From Bosea beijingensis (GTDB lineage Bacteria; Pseudomonadota; Alphaproteobacteria; Rhizobiales; Beijerinckiaceae), in NCBI RefSeq assembly GCF_030758975.1, contig NZ_CP132359.1:5521296-5527500 (forward strand): DNA of 6,205 nucleotides, in the 5' to 3' direction. This document shows, piece by piece, positions 1-4,646 of the stretch. The first letter of the stretch is position 1, and each line of letters opens with the position of its first letter. The notes under the pieces are model-generated. The model was not told the origin of the DNA and did no database searches. It worked only from the letters and a program-made list of their open reading frames with translations. A program made the position numbers and the translations under genes.

Positions 1-1
1 C

Positions 2-52
2 ACCGCCAATGCGCTGCGGCTGCTGCGCTTCAACGCCAGCCGCGTGTCGTAG
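2..52 (+). CDS. C-terminal end of a probable heavy-metal P-type ATPase (partial, 5' end outside window)
   Basis: Only the last 16 codons are present, ending in TAG at 50-52. The visible peptide is TANALRLLRFNASRVS. An Asn-Ala-Leu-Arg-Leu-Leu-Arg stretch following the last membrane helix is typical of the extreme C-terminus of P1B-type ATPases (ZntA/CadA/CopA group), which export Zn, Cd, Pb, Co or Cu from the cytoplasm at the cost of ATP. The context supports this: a PbrC-like lspA and a CDF exporter follow on the same strand. The next gene starts 3 nt after the stop, so the two are almost certainly co-transcribed. The metal cannot be told from this fragment, and the identification rests on 16 residues plus context. 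Confidence 0.5.
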   Translation, partial: TANALRLLRFNASRVS

Positions 53-55
53 GGA

Positions 56-682
56 ATGTCGCCCCTCGAGGTAGCCAGCTACGGGACCGCGATAGGCTAC
101 GTTGCGGGCTTCCTCGCTCTGACATTCGCACTGGCAAGGTCGTCAGAGCAGCCGTTGTGGCTATTTGAAAAGGGATCGCGTCGACAATTCGTGCCGGCGT
201 TGCTGTTCAGGCTATCCTTCGCGGGAGCGGTGCTGTGGCCGCTCGCTACGACGATTTTCGCCGGCGCGTTTTCCGCCGATCCGTTGTCGGGACTATTGAG
301 CGGAAAAGTGCCCGACCTGATCGGGTTTGCCCTAGTGCTTGCCGGTGCCTGCCTTGCCCTGTTTGCGCAAGTCTACATGGGTAACTCATGGCGGATTGGG
401 GCGGCCGAGGATCACGTGGGGCGTATCGTGGACGGTGGTCCGTTCGCAATCTCGCGGAATCCCGTCTTTGTCGGCCAAGCGCTCCTGTTTGCCGGCCTTT
501 TCATAGCCAAGCCAAGCCTGGTTCAGGCCGGCCTCACAGCATCCACGTTTTATGCGATCGCGCTTCAGGTTCGCGTCGAGGAGAGCGTTTTGCTGGAGGC
601 GTTGGGCGAACCCTATCGCGCCTACTGCGCGCGCGTTGGCCGATGGATCGGCTACCGGCCTCATCAATCCGGGAACACATGA
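56..682 (+). CDS. Isoprenylcysteine carboxyl methyltransferase (ICMT/PEMT)-family membrane protein
   Basis: This 208-aa integral membrane protein has hydrophobic segments at about residues 10-28, 48-71, 87-107, 137-152 and 157-171. The C-terminal half carries the family's SAM-binding pattern: GGPFAISRNPVF at 127-138, then EE at 176-177 and GEPYRAYCARVGRW at 184-197. Family members methylate prenylcysteines or phospholipids in eukaryotes; the bacterial substrate is generally unknown and I do not assign one. The gene sits between a metal ATPase and lspA, which suggests a membrane-modification role in metal resistance (inference). The start at 56 is the first possible one after the upstream TAG and lies in the same frame, separated by a single GGA codon. 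The AGGG at 51-54 is too close to be a good ribosome site, so translation is probably coupled to the ATPase. Its TGA overlaps the lspA start as ATGA. Confidence 0.85.
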   Translation: MSPLEVASYGTAIGYVAGFLALTFALARSSEQPLWLFEKGSRRQFVPALLFRLSFAGAVLWPLATTIFAGAFSADPLSGLLSGKVPDLIGFALVLAGACLALFAQVYMGNSWRIGAAEDHVGRIVDGGPFAISRNPVFVGQALLFAGLFIAKPSLVQAGLTASTFYAIALQVRVEESVLLEALGEPYRAYCARVGRWIGYRPHQSGNT

Positions 683-1200
683 TGTCACAGGCCAGGATAA
701 CCGGTCGCGTGCTTGCCTGGGCAGGCGTCGCGCTAGCCGCCGACCAGATCACCAAGTGGCTGATCCTCACCAAGGTCATGGTGCCTCCGCGGATCATCGA
801 ACTGACGCCGTTTCTGAATATCACGCTCGGCTTCAACTACGGTGTCAGCTTCGGCCTGGGCAGTGAATGGCTCGAAGCCTGGCCTGGTGCGCTCGGCCTT
901 TTCAAATTTGTCGTCGCCATGGGATTGCTGGTCTGGGCCACGCGGAGCGAGACAAAGCTGGAGCAGATAGGATTGTCCCTGATCGCAGGTGGAGCATTGG
1001 GCAACGCTACGGATCGCTGGCGACAGGGCGCGGTCACCGATTTCATCGATCTTCACTGGGCAAGCTACCACTGGCCGACCTTCAACGGCGCCGACATCGC
1101 CATCAGCATCGGCGTGTCTTTGATAGTGGTCGCCAGCCTGATGCCCTTGATTTCGCGACCGGCCCCATCCAACACTGGATTGGAGGATGGCTCGAAATGA
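679..1200 (+). CDS. lspA: Signal peptidase II (lipoprotein signal peptidase), accessory PbrC-like copy
   Basis: This 173-aa inner-membrane aspartic protease removes the signal peptide of prolipoproteins before the lipid-modified cysteine. All family boxes are visible: DQITKW at 22-27, FNYGVSFG at 52-59, GGALGNATDR at 104-113 and VTDFIDLHW at 119-127 followed by FNGADIAI at 135-142. The catalytic dyad is predicted to be D112 and D139. Membrane segments lie at about 10-24, 70-87, 95-108 and 137-158, and the length is normal for the family. ATG at 679 overlaps the upstream stop as ATGA; the adjacent ATG at 682 is 7 nt from a weak GGGA and is an equally good start. Location in a metal-ATPase operon recalls pbrC of the lead-resistance operon of Cupriavidus, so this is probably an extra copy rather than the housekeeping lspA, although the window cannot show that a second copy exists. 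Confidence 0.95.
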   Translation: MMSQARITGRVLAWAGVALAADQITKWLILTKVMVPPRIIELTPFLNITLGFNYGVSFGLGSEWLEAWPGALGLFKFVVAMGLLVWATRSETKLEQIGLSLIAGGALGNATDRWRQGAVTDFIDLHWASYHWPTFNGADIAISIGVSLIVVASLMPLISRPAPSNTGLEDGSK

Positions 1201-1751
1201 TCGGCGCCGGCGTCAGGAAATTTGTCAATGCGCTCGGACAAGCCGATCAAGTCGCCTCCCCGAGCTCTAAAGCGGTCGGCAGGACAGTGGGCCTTGCTCT
1301 GATGGGCGTGGGGCCATTCCTGCTGCTGGGAATGACGCATACCGAACCCGTCGCGCGGGCTAACGGCGTATCGATCATACACCCGTGGTCGAGCGGGACG
1401 GCCCTGGTCGGGGACGACCTGGCGGTGTTCGCGACCTTTGAGAATAACGCTCCAAGACTGGATCGACTTGTCGCCGTAGAAACGACTGCAGCTTCCGGCG
1501 TCGTGTTCGAGAGGAGCGCCGGACACTCAGCAAGCACGCGCATGGACGAGCTGGGAGAGATCGATCTGGCTCCGACCGCAACGACAAGCCTCAAGCCTGA
1601 CTATCAGCAAATTCGCCTCGTCGGGTTGAGACAGAAAGTCGAGCCAGGTGCCGTTCTGCCCGTCGAATTCATTTTCGCTCGGGCTGGCCGGCTGAAGGCC
1701 GAAATTCGGATCGAGAGCCCGGGCCAGCCGGCCCACAACGACCACTCGTAG
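1197..1751 (+). CDS. Membrane-anchored PCu(A)C-fold protein lacking most copper ligands
   Basis: The 184-aa product has a basic N-terminus, one hydrophobic segment at about 31-46 (an uncleaved anchor or an unusually long signal peptide) and an exported domain at 55-175. That domain matches the periplasmic copper chaperone PCu(A)C (DUF461) in layout: AVFATFENN at 76-84, DRLVAV at 89-94, LAPTATTSLKP at 124-134, QIRLVGLRQKV at 138-148 and the final strands through VEFIFARAGRLKAEI at 156-170. PCu(A)C proteins carry Cu(I) to cytochrome oxidase through a His-X10-Met-X21-His-X-Met site. Here the spacing is kept exactly but the residues are E105, M116, Q138 and R140, so Cu(I) binding by the usual site is unlikely. 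The start overlaps the lspA stop (ATGA) and has GGAGG at 1182-1186, 10 nt upstream. It is the last gene of the operon and its function here is unknown. Confidence 0.7.
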   Translation: MIGAGVRKFVNALGQADQVASPSSKAVGRTVGLALMGVGPFLLLGMTHTEPVARANGVSIIHPWSSGTALVGDDLAVFATFENNAPRLDRLVAVETTAASGVVFERSAGHSASTRMDELGEIDLAPTATTSLKPDYQQIRLVGLRQKVEPGAVLPVEFIFARAGRLKAEIRIESPGQPAHNDHS

Positions 1752-1769
1752 CTTTGTTGGCTGCGAACT

Positions 1770-1792
1770 GGGGCGGCCCGGACGGTTGCCCC
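1770..1792 (+). terminator. Possible hairpin after the efflux operon
   Basis: A 9-bp stem (GGGGC plus two G-T wobbles plus CC) with a 5-nt loop lies 18 nt after the stop at 1751. No T-run follows, so it is not a classical intrinsic terminator. It could slow or protect the operon's 3' end, and readthrough into the CDF gene 106 bp downstream is quite possible. Confidence 0.3.
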
Positions 1793-1857
1793 CTCGTACC
1801 AGATCCACCAGGTTTCAATTCCGACCGGCCTAGCTGAAAATCGATCGAGAGGGCTAC

Positions 1858-2772
1858 ATGGGCGCAGGACATTCTCACGGCGGAGCGCAAGCCACCGGCG
1901 CCGGCAAGCATAAGTCGCGTCTCGCGCTTGCTTTCGGTCTCACGTCGACCTTCATGGTTGCGGAGGTCGTTGGAGGTCTCTGGACCGGCAGCCTCGCCCT
2001 TCTGGCCGATGCCGCGCACATGCTCACCGATGCCGGCGGTTTGGCGCTGGCTCTGATTGCCATTCGATTTGCCGAGCGCCCGGCAACGCCGAAGCGGACG
2101 TTCGGGTATGTCCGCCTTGAGATTCTATCGGCGCTCACGAATGCGGTCGTGCTGTTGTTGCTGACCGTCTACATCCTGTTCGAGGCATATGAGCGCTTCA
2201 AAAACCCGCCGGAAATCCTCGGTGGACCCATGCTGGTTGTTGCGGTCATCGGCCTGCTGGTCAATCTGCTGAGCCTGAAATTGCTCGCCGGCGGCTCGTC
2301 CGAAAGCCTGAACGTCAAAGGCGCCTATTACGAGGTGCTCGGCGATATGCTGGGCTCGCTGGGCGTCATTGTCGCTGCCGCAGTGGTGATGTCGACAGGC
2401 TGGAAGCTGGCCGATCCGATCATCGGCGCGGCGATCGGACTCTTCATCGTCCCGCGCACCTGGATCCTCCTGAAACAGGCGGTCCACATCCTGATGGAGG
2501 GGACACCTCCGGAAGTCGACGTCGGAGCGATCGAAGCTCGGTTGTCGTCACTCCCAAACGTCACCGCGGTCCACGATCTCCACGTTTGGACGCTCACATC
2601 CGGTCTCGATGCAATGAGCTGTCACGTCATCACGTCTGACATGTCGCAGGCGAAGAGCACCCTGCAGGCCGCCAGTGCGGCCATGCGCGAGGAGTTTGGA
2701 ATCTCGCACACGACCATTCAGATTGAGGACGAGGAGATCAGGCAGTCCTCTGGACACGACACGCGGATCTGA
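1858..2772 (+). CDS. Cation diffusion facilitator (CDF) metal exporter, CzcD/ZitB-like
   Basis: This 304-aa inner-membrane antiporter is expected to export divalent metals (Zn, Co, Cd, Ni or Fe) in exchange for protons. A short His-containing N-terminus (H5, H7, H18) precedes six hydrophobic segments at about 22-42, 44-70, 90-110, 122-143, 160-178 and 184-202, followed by a cytoplasmic domain at about 210-290 with HDLHVWTL at 239-246. The transport site in helix 2 is HMLTD (H54, D58). The matching site in helix 5 reads EVLGD (E159, D163), with Glu where ZitB-type proteins have His; this may change metal preference. Length is normal. GAGAGGG at 1847-1853 sets the start. It lies on the same strand as the efflux operon with a 106-bp gap, and no convincing separate promoter was seen. 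The substrate cannot be read from the sequence; dmeF, czcD and aitP are all possible names. Confidence 0.93.
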   Translation: MGAGHSHGGAQATGAGKHKSRLALAFGLTSTFMVAEVVGGLWTGSLALLADAAHMLTDAGGLALALIAIRFAERPATPKRTFGYVRLEILSALTNAVVLLLLTVYILFEAYERFKNPPEILGGPMLVVAVIGLLVNLLSLKLLAGGSSESLNVKGAYYEVLGDMLGSLGVIVAAAVVMSTGWKLADPIIGAAIGLFIVPRTWILLKQAVHILMEGTPPEVDVGAIEARLSSLPNVTAVHDLHVWTLTSGLDAMSCHVITSDMSQAKSTLQAASAAMREEFGISHTTIQIEDEEIRQSSGHDTRI

Positions 2773-2801
2773 GTTTCGCGGTCCGTTCAGTCGAAGATCC
2801 G
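2764..2801. terminator. Possible two-way terminator stem between convergent genes
   Basis: A perfect 7-bp inverted repeat, CGGATCT at 2764-2770 and AGATCCG at 2795-2801, spans the 14-bp gap between the CDF stop and the zinc-ribbon stop. The 24-nt loop is long and there is no clear T-run on either strand, so this is a weak candidate. Confidence 0.22.
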
Positions 2802-3236
2802 GCCGAGGAACCCACGTCGGCCGTAACCGCCGCCATGGCCACCGCCATGACCTCCTCCGTGGCCGCCACCGTGGCCGCCACCGTGGCCCCCGCCATGACT
2901 GTCGTAGCCACTTTGATGACCGCCCTGGGGCGCGTATCCACTTTGATGACCGCCCTGGGGCGCATAGCCCTGGTAGCCAGGCTGGGCAGGTGCTGCCCCC
3001 CAGGGAGTTGGAGCGCCGGGCTGAGGTACGAAGCTGGGCTGCGGTTGCTCCTGAACCGAGCCTGGCTCCTTCAAACTGCGCTCAATGATCTTGTCCAATT
3101 CACCGCGGTCGAGCCAAACACCGCGGCATTTCGGGCAGTAATCGATTTCGATGCCCTGTCGATCGCTCATAACGAGATCGACACGGCACACCGGGCACGG
3201 CAACCCTTCATGCGGCTTGGAAGCGGTATCATTCAT
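2787..3236 (-). CDS. TFIIB-type zinc-ribbon protein with His/Gly-rich repeat tail
   Basis: The 149-aa soluble protein has two parts. Residues 14-53 form a zf-TFIIB domain with CPVC (C14, C17) and CPKC (C34, C37) followed by GVWLDRGELDKII, the family hallmark. A Gln/Pro-rich linker follows, then a tandem repeat of YAPQGGHQSG (91-110) and a run of GGGH units with His at 114, 118, 122, 126, 130 and 134; the protein ends in GRRGFLGRIFD. The zinc ribbon should bind one Zn. The six regularly spaced histidines could bind extra Ni, Co, Zn or Cu (inference); no enzyme activity is implied. I start it at ATG 3236 rather than at an in-frame ATG at 3287, because AGGAG (3245-3249) sits 9 nt before it and the upstream ATG lies inside a MerR-type promoter. 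It is convergent with the CDF gene. Confidence 0.88.
   Translation of the reverse strand: MNDTASKPHEGLPCPVCRVDLVMSDRQGIEIDYCPKCRGVWLDRGELDKIIERSLKEPGSVQEQPQPSFVPQPGAPTPWGAAPAQPGYQGYAPQGGHQSGYAPQGGHQSGYDSHGGGHGGGHGGGHGGGHGGGHGGGYGRRGFLGRIFD
2823..2897 (-). repeat. Coding repeat for GGGH units
   Basis: A 12-bp periodic GC-rich repeat encodes about five Gly-Gly-Gly-His units (residues 114-138 of the zinc-ribbon protein). On the plus strand it appears as recurring CGTGGCCGCCAC. Such tracts change length easily by slippage. Confidence 0.85.
2907..2966 (-). repeat. Two tandem 30-bp coding repeats (YAPQGGHQSG twice)
   Basis: Two head-to-tail 30-bp units differ by only a few bases at the ends (plus-strand core CTTTGATGACCGCCCTGGGG at 2911 and again at 2941). 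They lie in frame in the zinc-ribbon gene and look like a recent duplication. Confidence 0.9.
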
Positions 3237-3244
3237 TGCAGGCG

Positions 3245-3249
3245 CTCCT
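3245..3249 (-). promoter_or_regulatory. Ribosome binding site that fixes the zinc-ribbon start
   Basis: AGGAG on the minus strand, 9 nt before ATG 3236. No comparable site precedes the alternative ATG at 3287. Confidence 0.75.
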
Positions 3250-3267
3250 GACGAACACTGGGCGCAC

Positions 3268-3299
3268 AGGATGCAAGCTGTAGTCACTATAGGTTCAAG
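3268..3299 (-). promoter_or_regulatory. MerR-family-type promoter/operator of the zinc-ribbon gene
   Basis: Read on the minus strand: -35 box TTGAAC (3298-3293), a 19-bp spacer and a weak -10 CATCCT (3273-3268). The spacer region holds an imperfect dyad, AACCTATAG and CTACAGCTT around a TGA centre (7 of 9 positions pair). Over-long 19-20-bp spacers with a central dyad are the hallmark of promoters untwisted by MerR-family activators, and the left arm resembles what I recall of CadR/PbrR operators. The predicted transcript would start near 3261, leaving about 25 nt with the AGGAG before ATG 3236. The regulator is not in the window. Confidence 0.65.
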
Positions 3300-3335
3300 G
3301 CGTCACCCTGGGGCAGATTGACGCAACCCCCTGTG

Positions 3336-3482
3336 TCAAAGTTTGCCTGGTGCTGAATGCGCTGTCGGATCCTCGACATGCCTGCGGTCTTCCGTCTGTT
3401 GCATGCGAACATAAGACACAGCGTAAAAGACACCCACAAGGACGATCAAAGCCAGCGCCAAGGCCGTGTTCCGAGATCTCAT
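3336..3482 (-). CDS. Small single-helix membrane protein, CoxF-like by eye
   Basis: A 48-aa reading frame begins MRSRNTALALALIVLVGVFY and continues AVSYVRMQQTEDRR. It has a short basic N-terminus, one helix at about 6-25 with Arg26 after it, and a polar tail. This pattern resembles the small CoxF-type proteins found beside cytochrome oxidase assembly genes in alphaproteobacteria, but no oxidase gene is in the window and I assign no function. Support for a real gene: an AGGA at plus 3492-3495 lies 9 nt before the ATG, and the strongly hydrophobic segment with flanking Arg residues is not expected from random GC-rich DNA. It ends 37 bp before the MerR-type operator of the zinc-ribbon gene and is divergent from the BTLCP gene. 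A 57-aa protein at 5778-5951 has the same shape. Confidence 0.6.
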   Translation of the reverse strand: MRSRNTALALALIVLVGVFYAVSYVRMQQTEDRRHVEDPTAHSAPGKL

Positions 3483-3641
3483 TTCAGTATTTCCTGATCC
3501 TATACGATGCAATAAGCGACATTCCGGAGAAGGTATTCGTTAAAGAAAACAAATCCTGAATTCCGCTCCTGCAATTCGCGCTGAGATTTTTGTTAGATTT
3601 GAATTCGCGAGTGCTACGACAATTCTCGATAGGAGATTGTC
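3483..3641. promoter_or_regulatory. Divergent intergenic region, comparatively AT-rich
   Basis: This 159-bp gap must hold the promoters of the small membrane protein (minus) and the BTLCP gene (plus). It is clearly more AT-rich than its surroundings. AATTCGCG occurs twice in direct orientation, at 3573-3580 and 3602-3609 (29 bp apart), and could be an operator. A possible weak sigma-70 pair is TTGTTA near 3590 with a poor -10 17 bp later. I do not see a MerR-type element here. Confidence 0.4.
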
Positions 3642-4280
3642 ATGATTTCGCTCGCCAGATCCTGCTTTGCCATCGCTGCGATCATCGCAGCCCAGTTTTG
3701 TTTGTCGCCGGCAAGTGCCAATGGCCTGACCGACCTTGCTCACCTTCATGCGGGACAAGCAGCCTTGCCTCCCATGGGGTGGGGGCAATTTTGCAATGCC
3801 AACCCGGGCGACTGCATTCCGCAGCGGACCGTCAGGCAGACCGTGGCTCTGACCGACTCCCGCTGGGCGGAGCTCGTTGAAATCAACCTCCGCTTCAACA
3901 AGGCGATCGAGCCGGTAACCGACCTCGACCAGTTCGGCGTTGTCGAGCGCTGGACTTACGCAACGACCGGAAAAGGCGACTGCGAGGACTATGTGCTGGA
4001 AAAGCGGCGCGAGCTTTTGAGGAGGGGCTGGCCGATCTCCTCGCTCCTGGTCACGGTCGTGATTGACCGCGAAGGTGGCGGGCACGCGGTTCTTACTGTC
4101 GTGACCGATCGTGGAGAATTCGTTCTGGACAACCAGATCGATAAAATCCTCTCGTGGTCGAACTCCGGCCTGACCTTCATCAAGCGCCAGTCCCCGACCA
4201 ACCAGAACGATTGGCAGGACTTGGGCCGCCTTCTCGGTCGTCCGGACGTTGTGACCGCGAGCATTACCCCATCTCGCTAG
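3642..4280 (+). CDS. Exported transglutaminase-like cysteine peptidase (BTLCP, DUF920)
   Basis: The 212-aa precursor has a signal peptide with a hydrophobic core at about 7-22 and probable cleavage after ASA (residues 24-26), so the enzyme is periplasmic. The family catalytic triad is visible: C114 in GKGDCEDY (110-117), H148 in GGGHAVLTV (145-153) and D163 in FVLDNQ (160-165). FCNANPGDC at 50-58 matches the conserved paired cysteines (C51, C58) near the N-terminus of alphaproteobacterial members. The family is related to LapG, the periplasmic protease that releases LapA-type adhesins, but neither a LapD-like receptor nor an adhesin is in the window, so the substrate is unknown. AGGAG at 3631-3635 is 6 nt before the start and the length is normal. 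It stands alone, divergent from the small membrane gene, with a 413-bp gap after it. Confidence 0.92.
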   Translation: MISLARSCFAIAAIIAAQFCLSPASANGLTDLAHLHAGQAALPPMGWGQFCNANPGDCIPQRTVRQTVALTDSRWAELVEINLRFNKAIEPVTDLDQFGVVERWTYATTGKGDCEDYVLEKRRELLRRGWPISSLLVTVVIDREGGGHAVLTVVTDRGEFVLDNQIDKILSWSNSGLTFIKRQSPTNQNDWQDLGRLLGRPDVVTASITPSR

Positions 4281-4465
4281 GGAAACGGCGGATCGCTTGA
4301 CGGGAGTTACGCGATCTCGGCTTCGGGGTCGCTCCGCTACAGGACGCCAGTGCGGACGGTACTTGTGGGCAGCCCACACAGCTCAAACGAGTCCACGTGC
4401 CGATCGCGGCATCGCGACAGCGAGGGCGCGGCGCGGTATCTGGCACTCCGCCGGCTTTCTCCGAT

Positions 4466-4483
4466 CCGCGGCGAACGCCGCGG
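4466..4483 (+). terminator. Strong GC hairpin, possible Rho-assisted terminator
   Basis: CCGCGGC and GCCGCGG form a perfect 7-bp stem with a GAAC tetraloop. It is followed by only two T residues, so intrinsic termination is doubtful. It lies about 185 bp after the BTLCP stop. Confidence 0.3.
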
Positions 4484-4527
4484 TTGAGCGCCCGAGGATC
4501 TGGCGGGGACTTTTCACTTCGCAAACT

Positions 4528-4543
4528 CCTGCGTTCCCGCAGG
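4528..4543 (+). repeat. Perfect 6-bp hairpin with tetraloop
   Basis: CCTGCG and CGCAGG pair around TTCC, just upstream of the cluster of TTGAACCT boxes. No T-run follows. It could insulate the downstream promoter from readthrough (inference). Confidence 0.35.
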
Positions 4544-4549
4544 TGTCGC

Positions 4550-4573
4550 ACCTATAGCGACATGAGGTTCAAG
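4550..4573 (-). promoter_or_regulatory. Degenerate MerR-type half operator pointing away from the ldt gene
   Basis: On the minus strand CTTGAACCT is followed by an imperfect dyad (AACCTCATG and CTATAGGTG around TCG, 5 of 9 paired). The -35 box is perfect relative to the two better sites, but no acceptable -10 is found 19 bp on. GAGGTTCAAG at 4564-4573 forms an exact 10-bp inverted repeat with CTTGAACCTC at 4615-4624, so this site and the ldt promoter face away from each other. Confidence 0.4.
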
Positions 4574-4614
4574 CCCCCATTCTGCCAAAGGTTCAACTGC
4601 GCGGCATTTTGCCC

Positions 4615-4646
4615 CTTGAACCTCTAGTGGCATCAGCTTGTAAGCA
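4615..4646 (+). promoter_or_regulatory. MerR-family-type promoter/operator of the L,D-transpeptidase gene
   Basis: TTGAAC at 4616-4621, a 19-bp spacer and a weak -10 TAAGCA at 4641-4646. The spacer arms AACCTCTAG and CATCAGCTT pair poorly (5 of 9), but 23 of 28 bases from 4615 to 4642 equal the minus-strand element at 3299-3272, including the whole left arm box and the CAGCTTG right arm. The predicted transcript start is near 4653, about 40 nt before the ATG at 4694. Confidence 0.55.

Noticed and set aside
388..678. Upstream in-frame extension of lspA inside the ICMT-like gene
   Set aside because: The added residues are Arg/Ser/Gly-rich shadow sequence of the methyltransferase frame; LspA homology begins just after ATG 679.
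867..1196. Upstream in-frame extension of the PCu(A)C-like gene into lspA
   Set aside because: Extension is an out-of-frame reading of lspA; ATG 1197 has GGAGG 10 nt upstream and a normal ATGA overlap.
2823..2966. CRISPR-like short tandem repeats
   Set aside because: Units are contiguous without spacers and lie in frame within a coding sequence.
2675..3251. Plus-strand open frames across the His/Gly repeat region
   Set aside because: They are mirror readings of the CDF 3' end and of the zinc-ribbon repeats; compositionally extreme and without a start signal.
3537..3610. EcfG (general stress) promoter GGAAC-N16-CGTT
   Set aside because: CGTT occurs, but no GGAAC lies at the correct distance on the same strand.
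3540..4379. 279-codon open frame on the minus strand opposite the BTLCP gene
   Set aside because: Arg/Pro-rich product with no domain or membrane pattern, no ribosome site; the plus-strand frame has a signal peptide and a full catalytic triad.
4264..4551. Possible divergent gene (minus strand, GTG start) driven by the left MerR-type box
   Set aside because: The 95-aa product is Arg/Pro/Ser-rich and matches nothing in MerR, chaperone or transporter families; a shorter 43-codon frame with GTG near 4516 has an AGGAG but no recognisable feature.
4501..4560. tRNA or tmRNA end
   Set aside because: The GTTCCCGC-like string resembles a T-arm fragment, but no cloverleaf, acceptor stem or CCA can be built.
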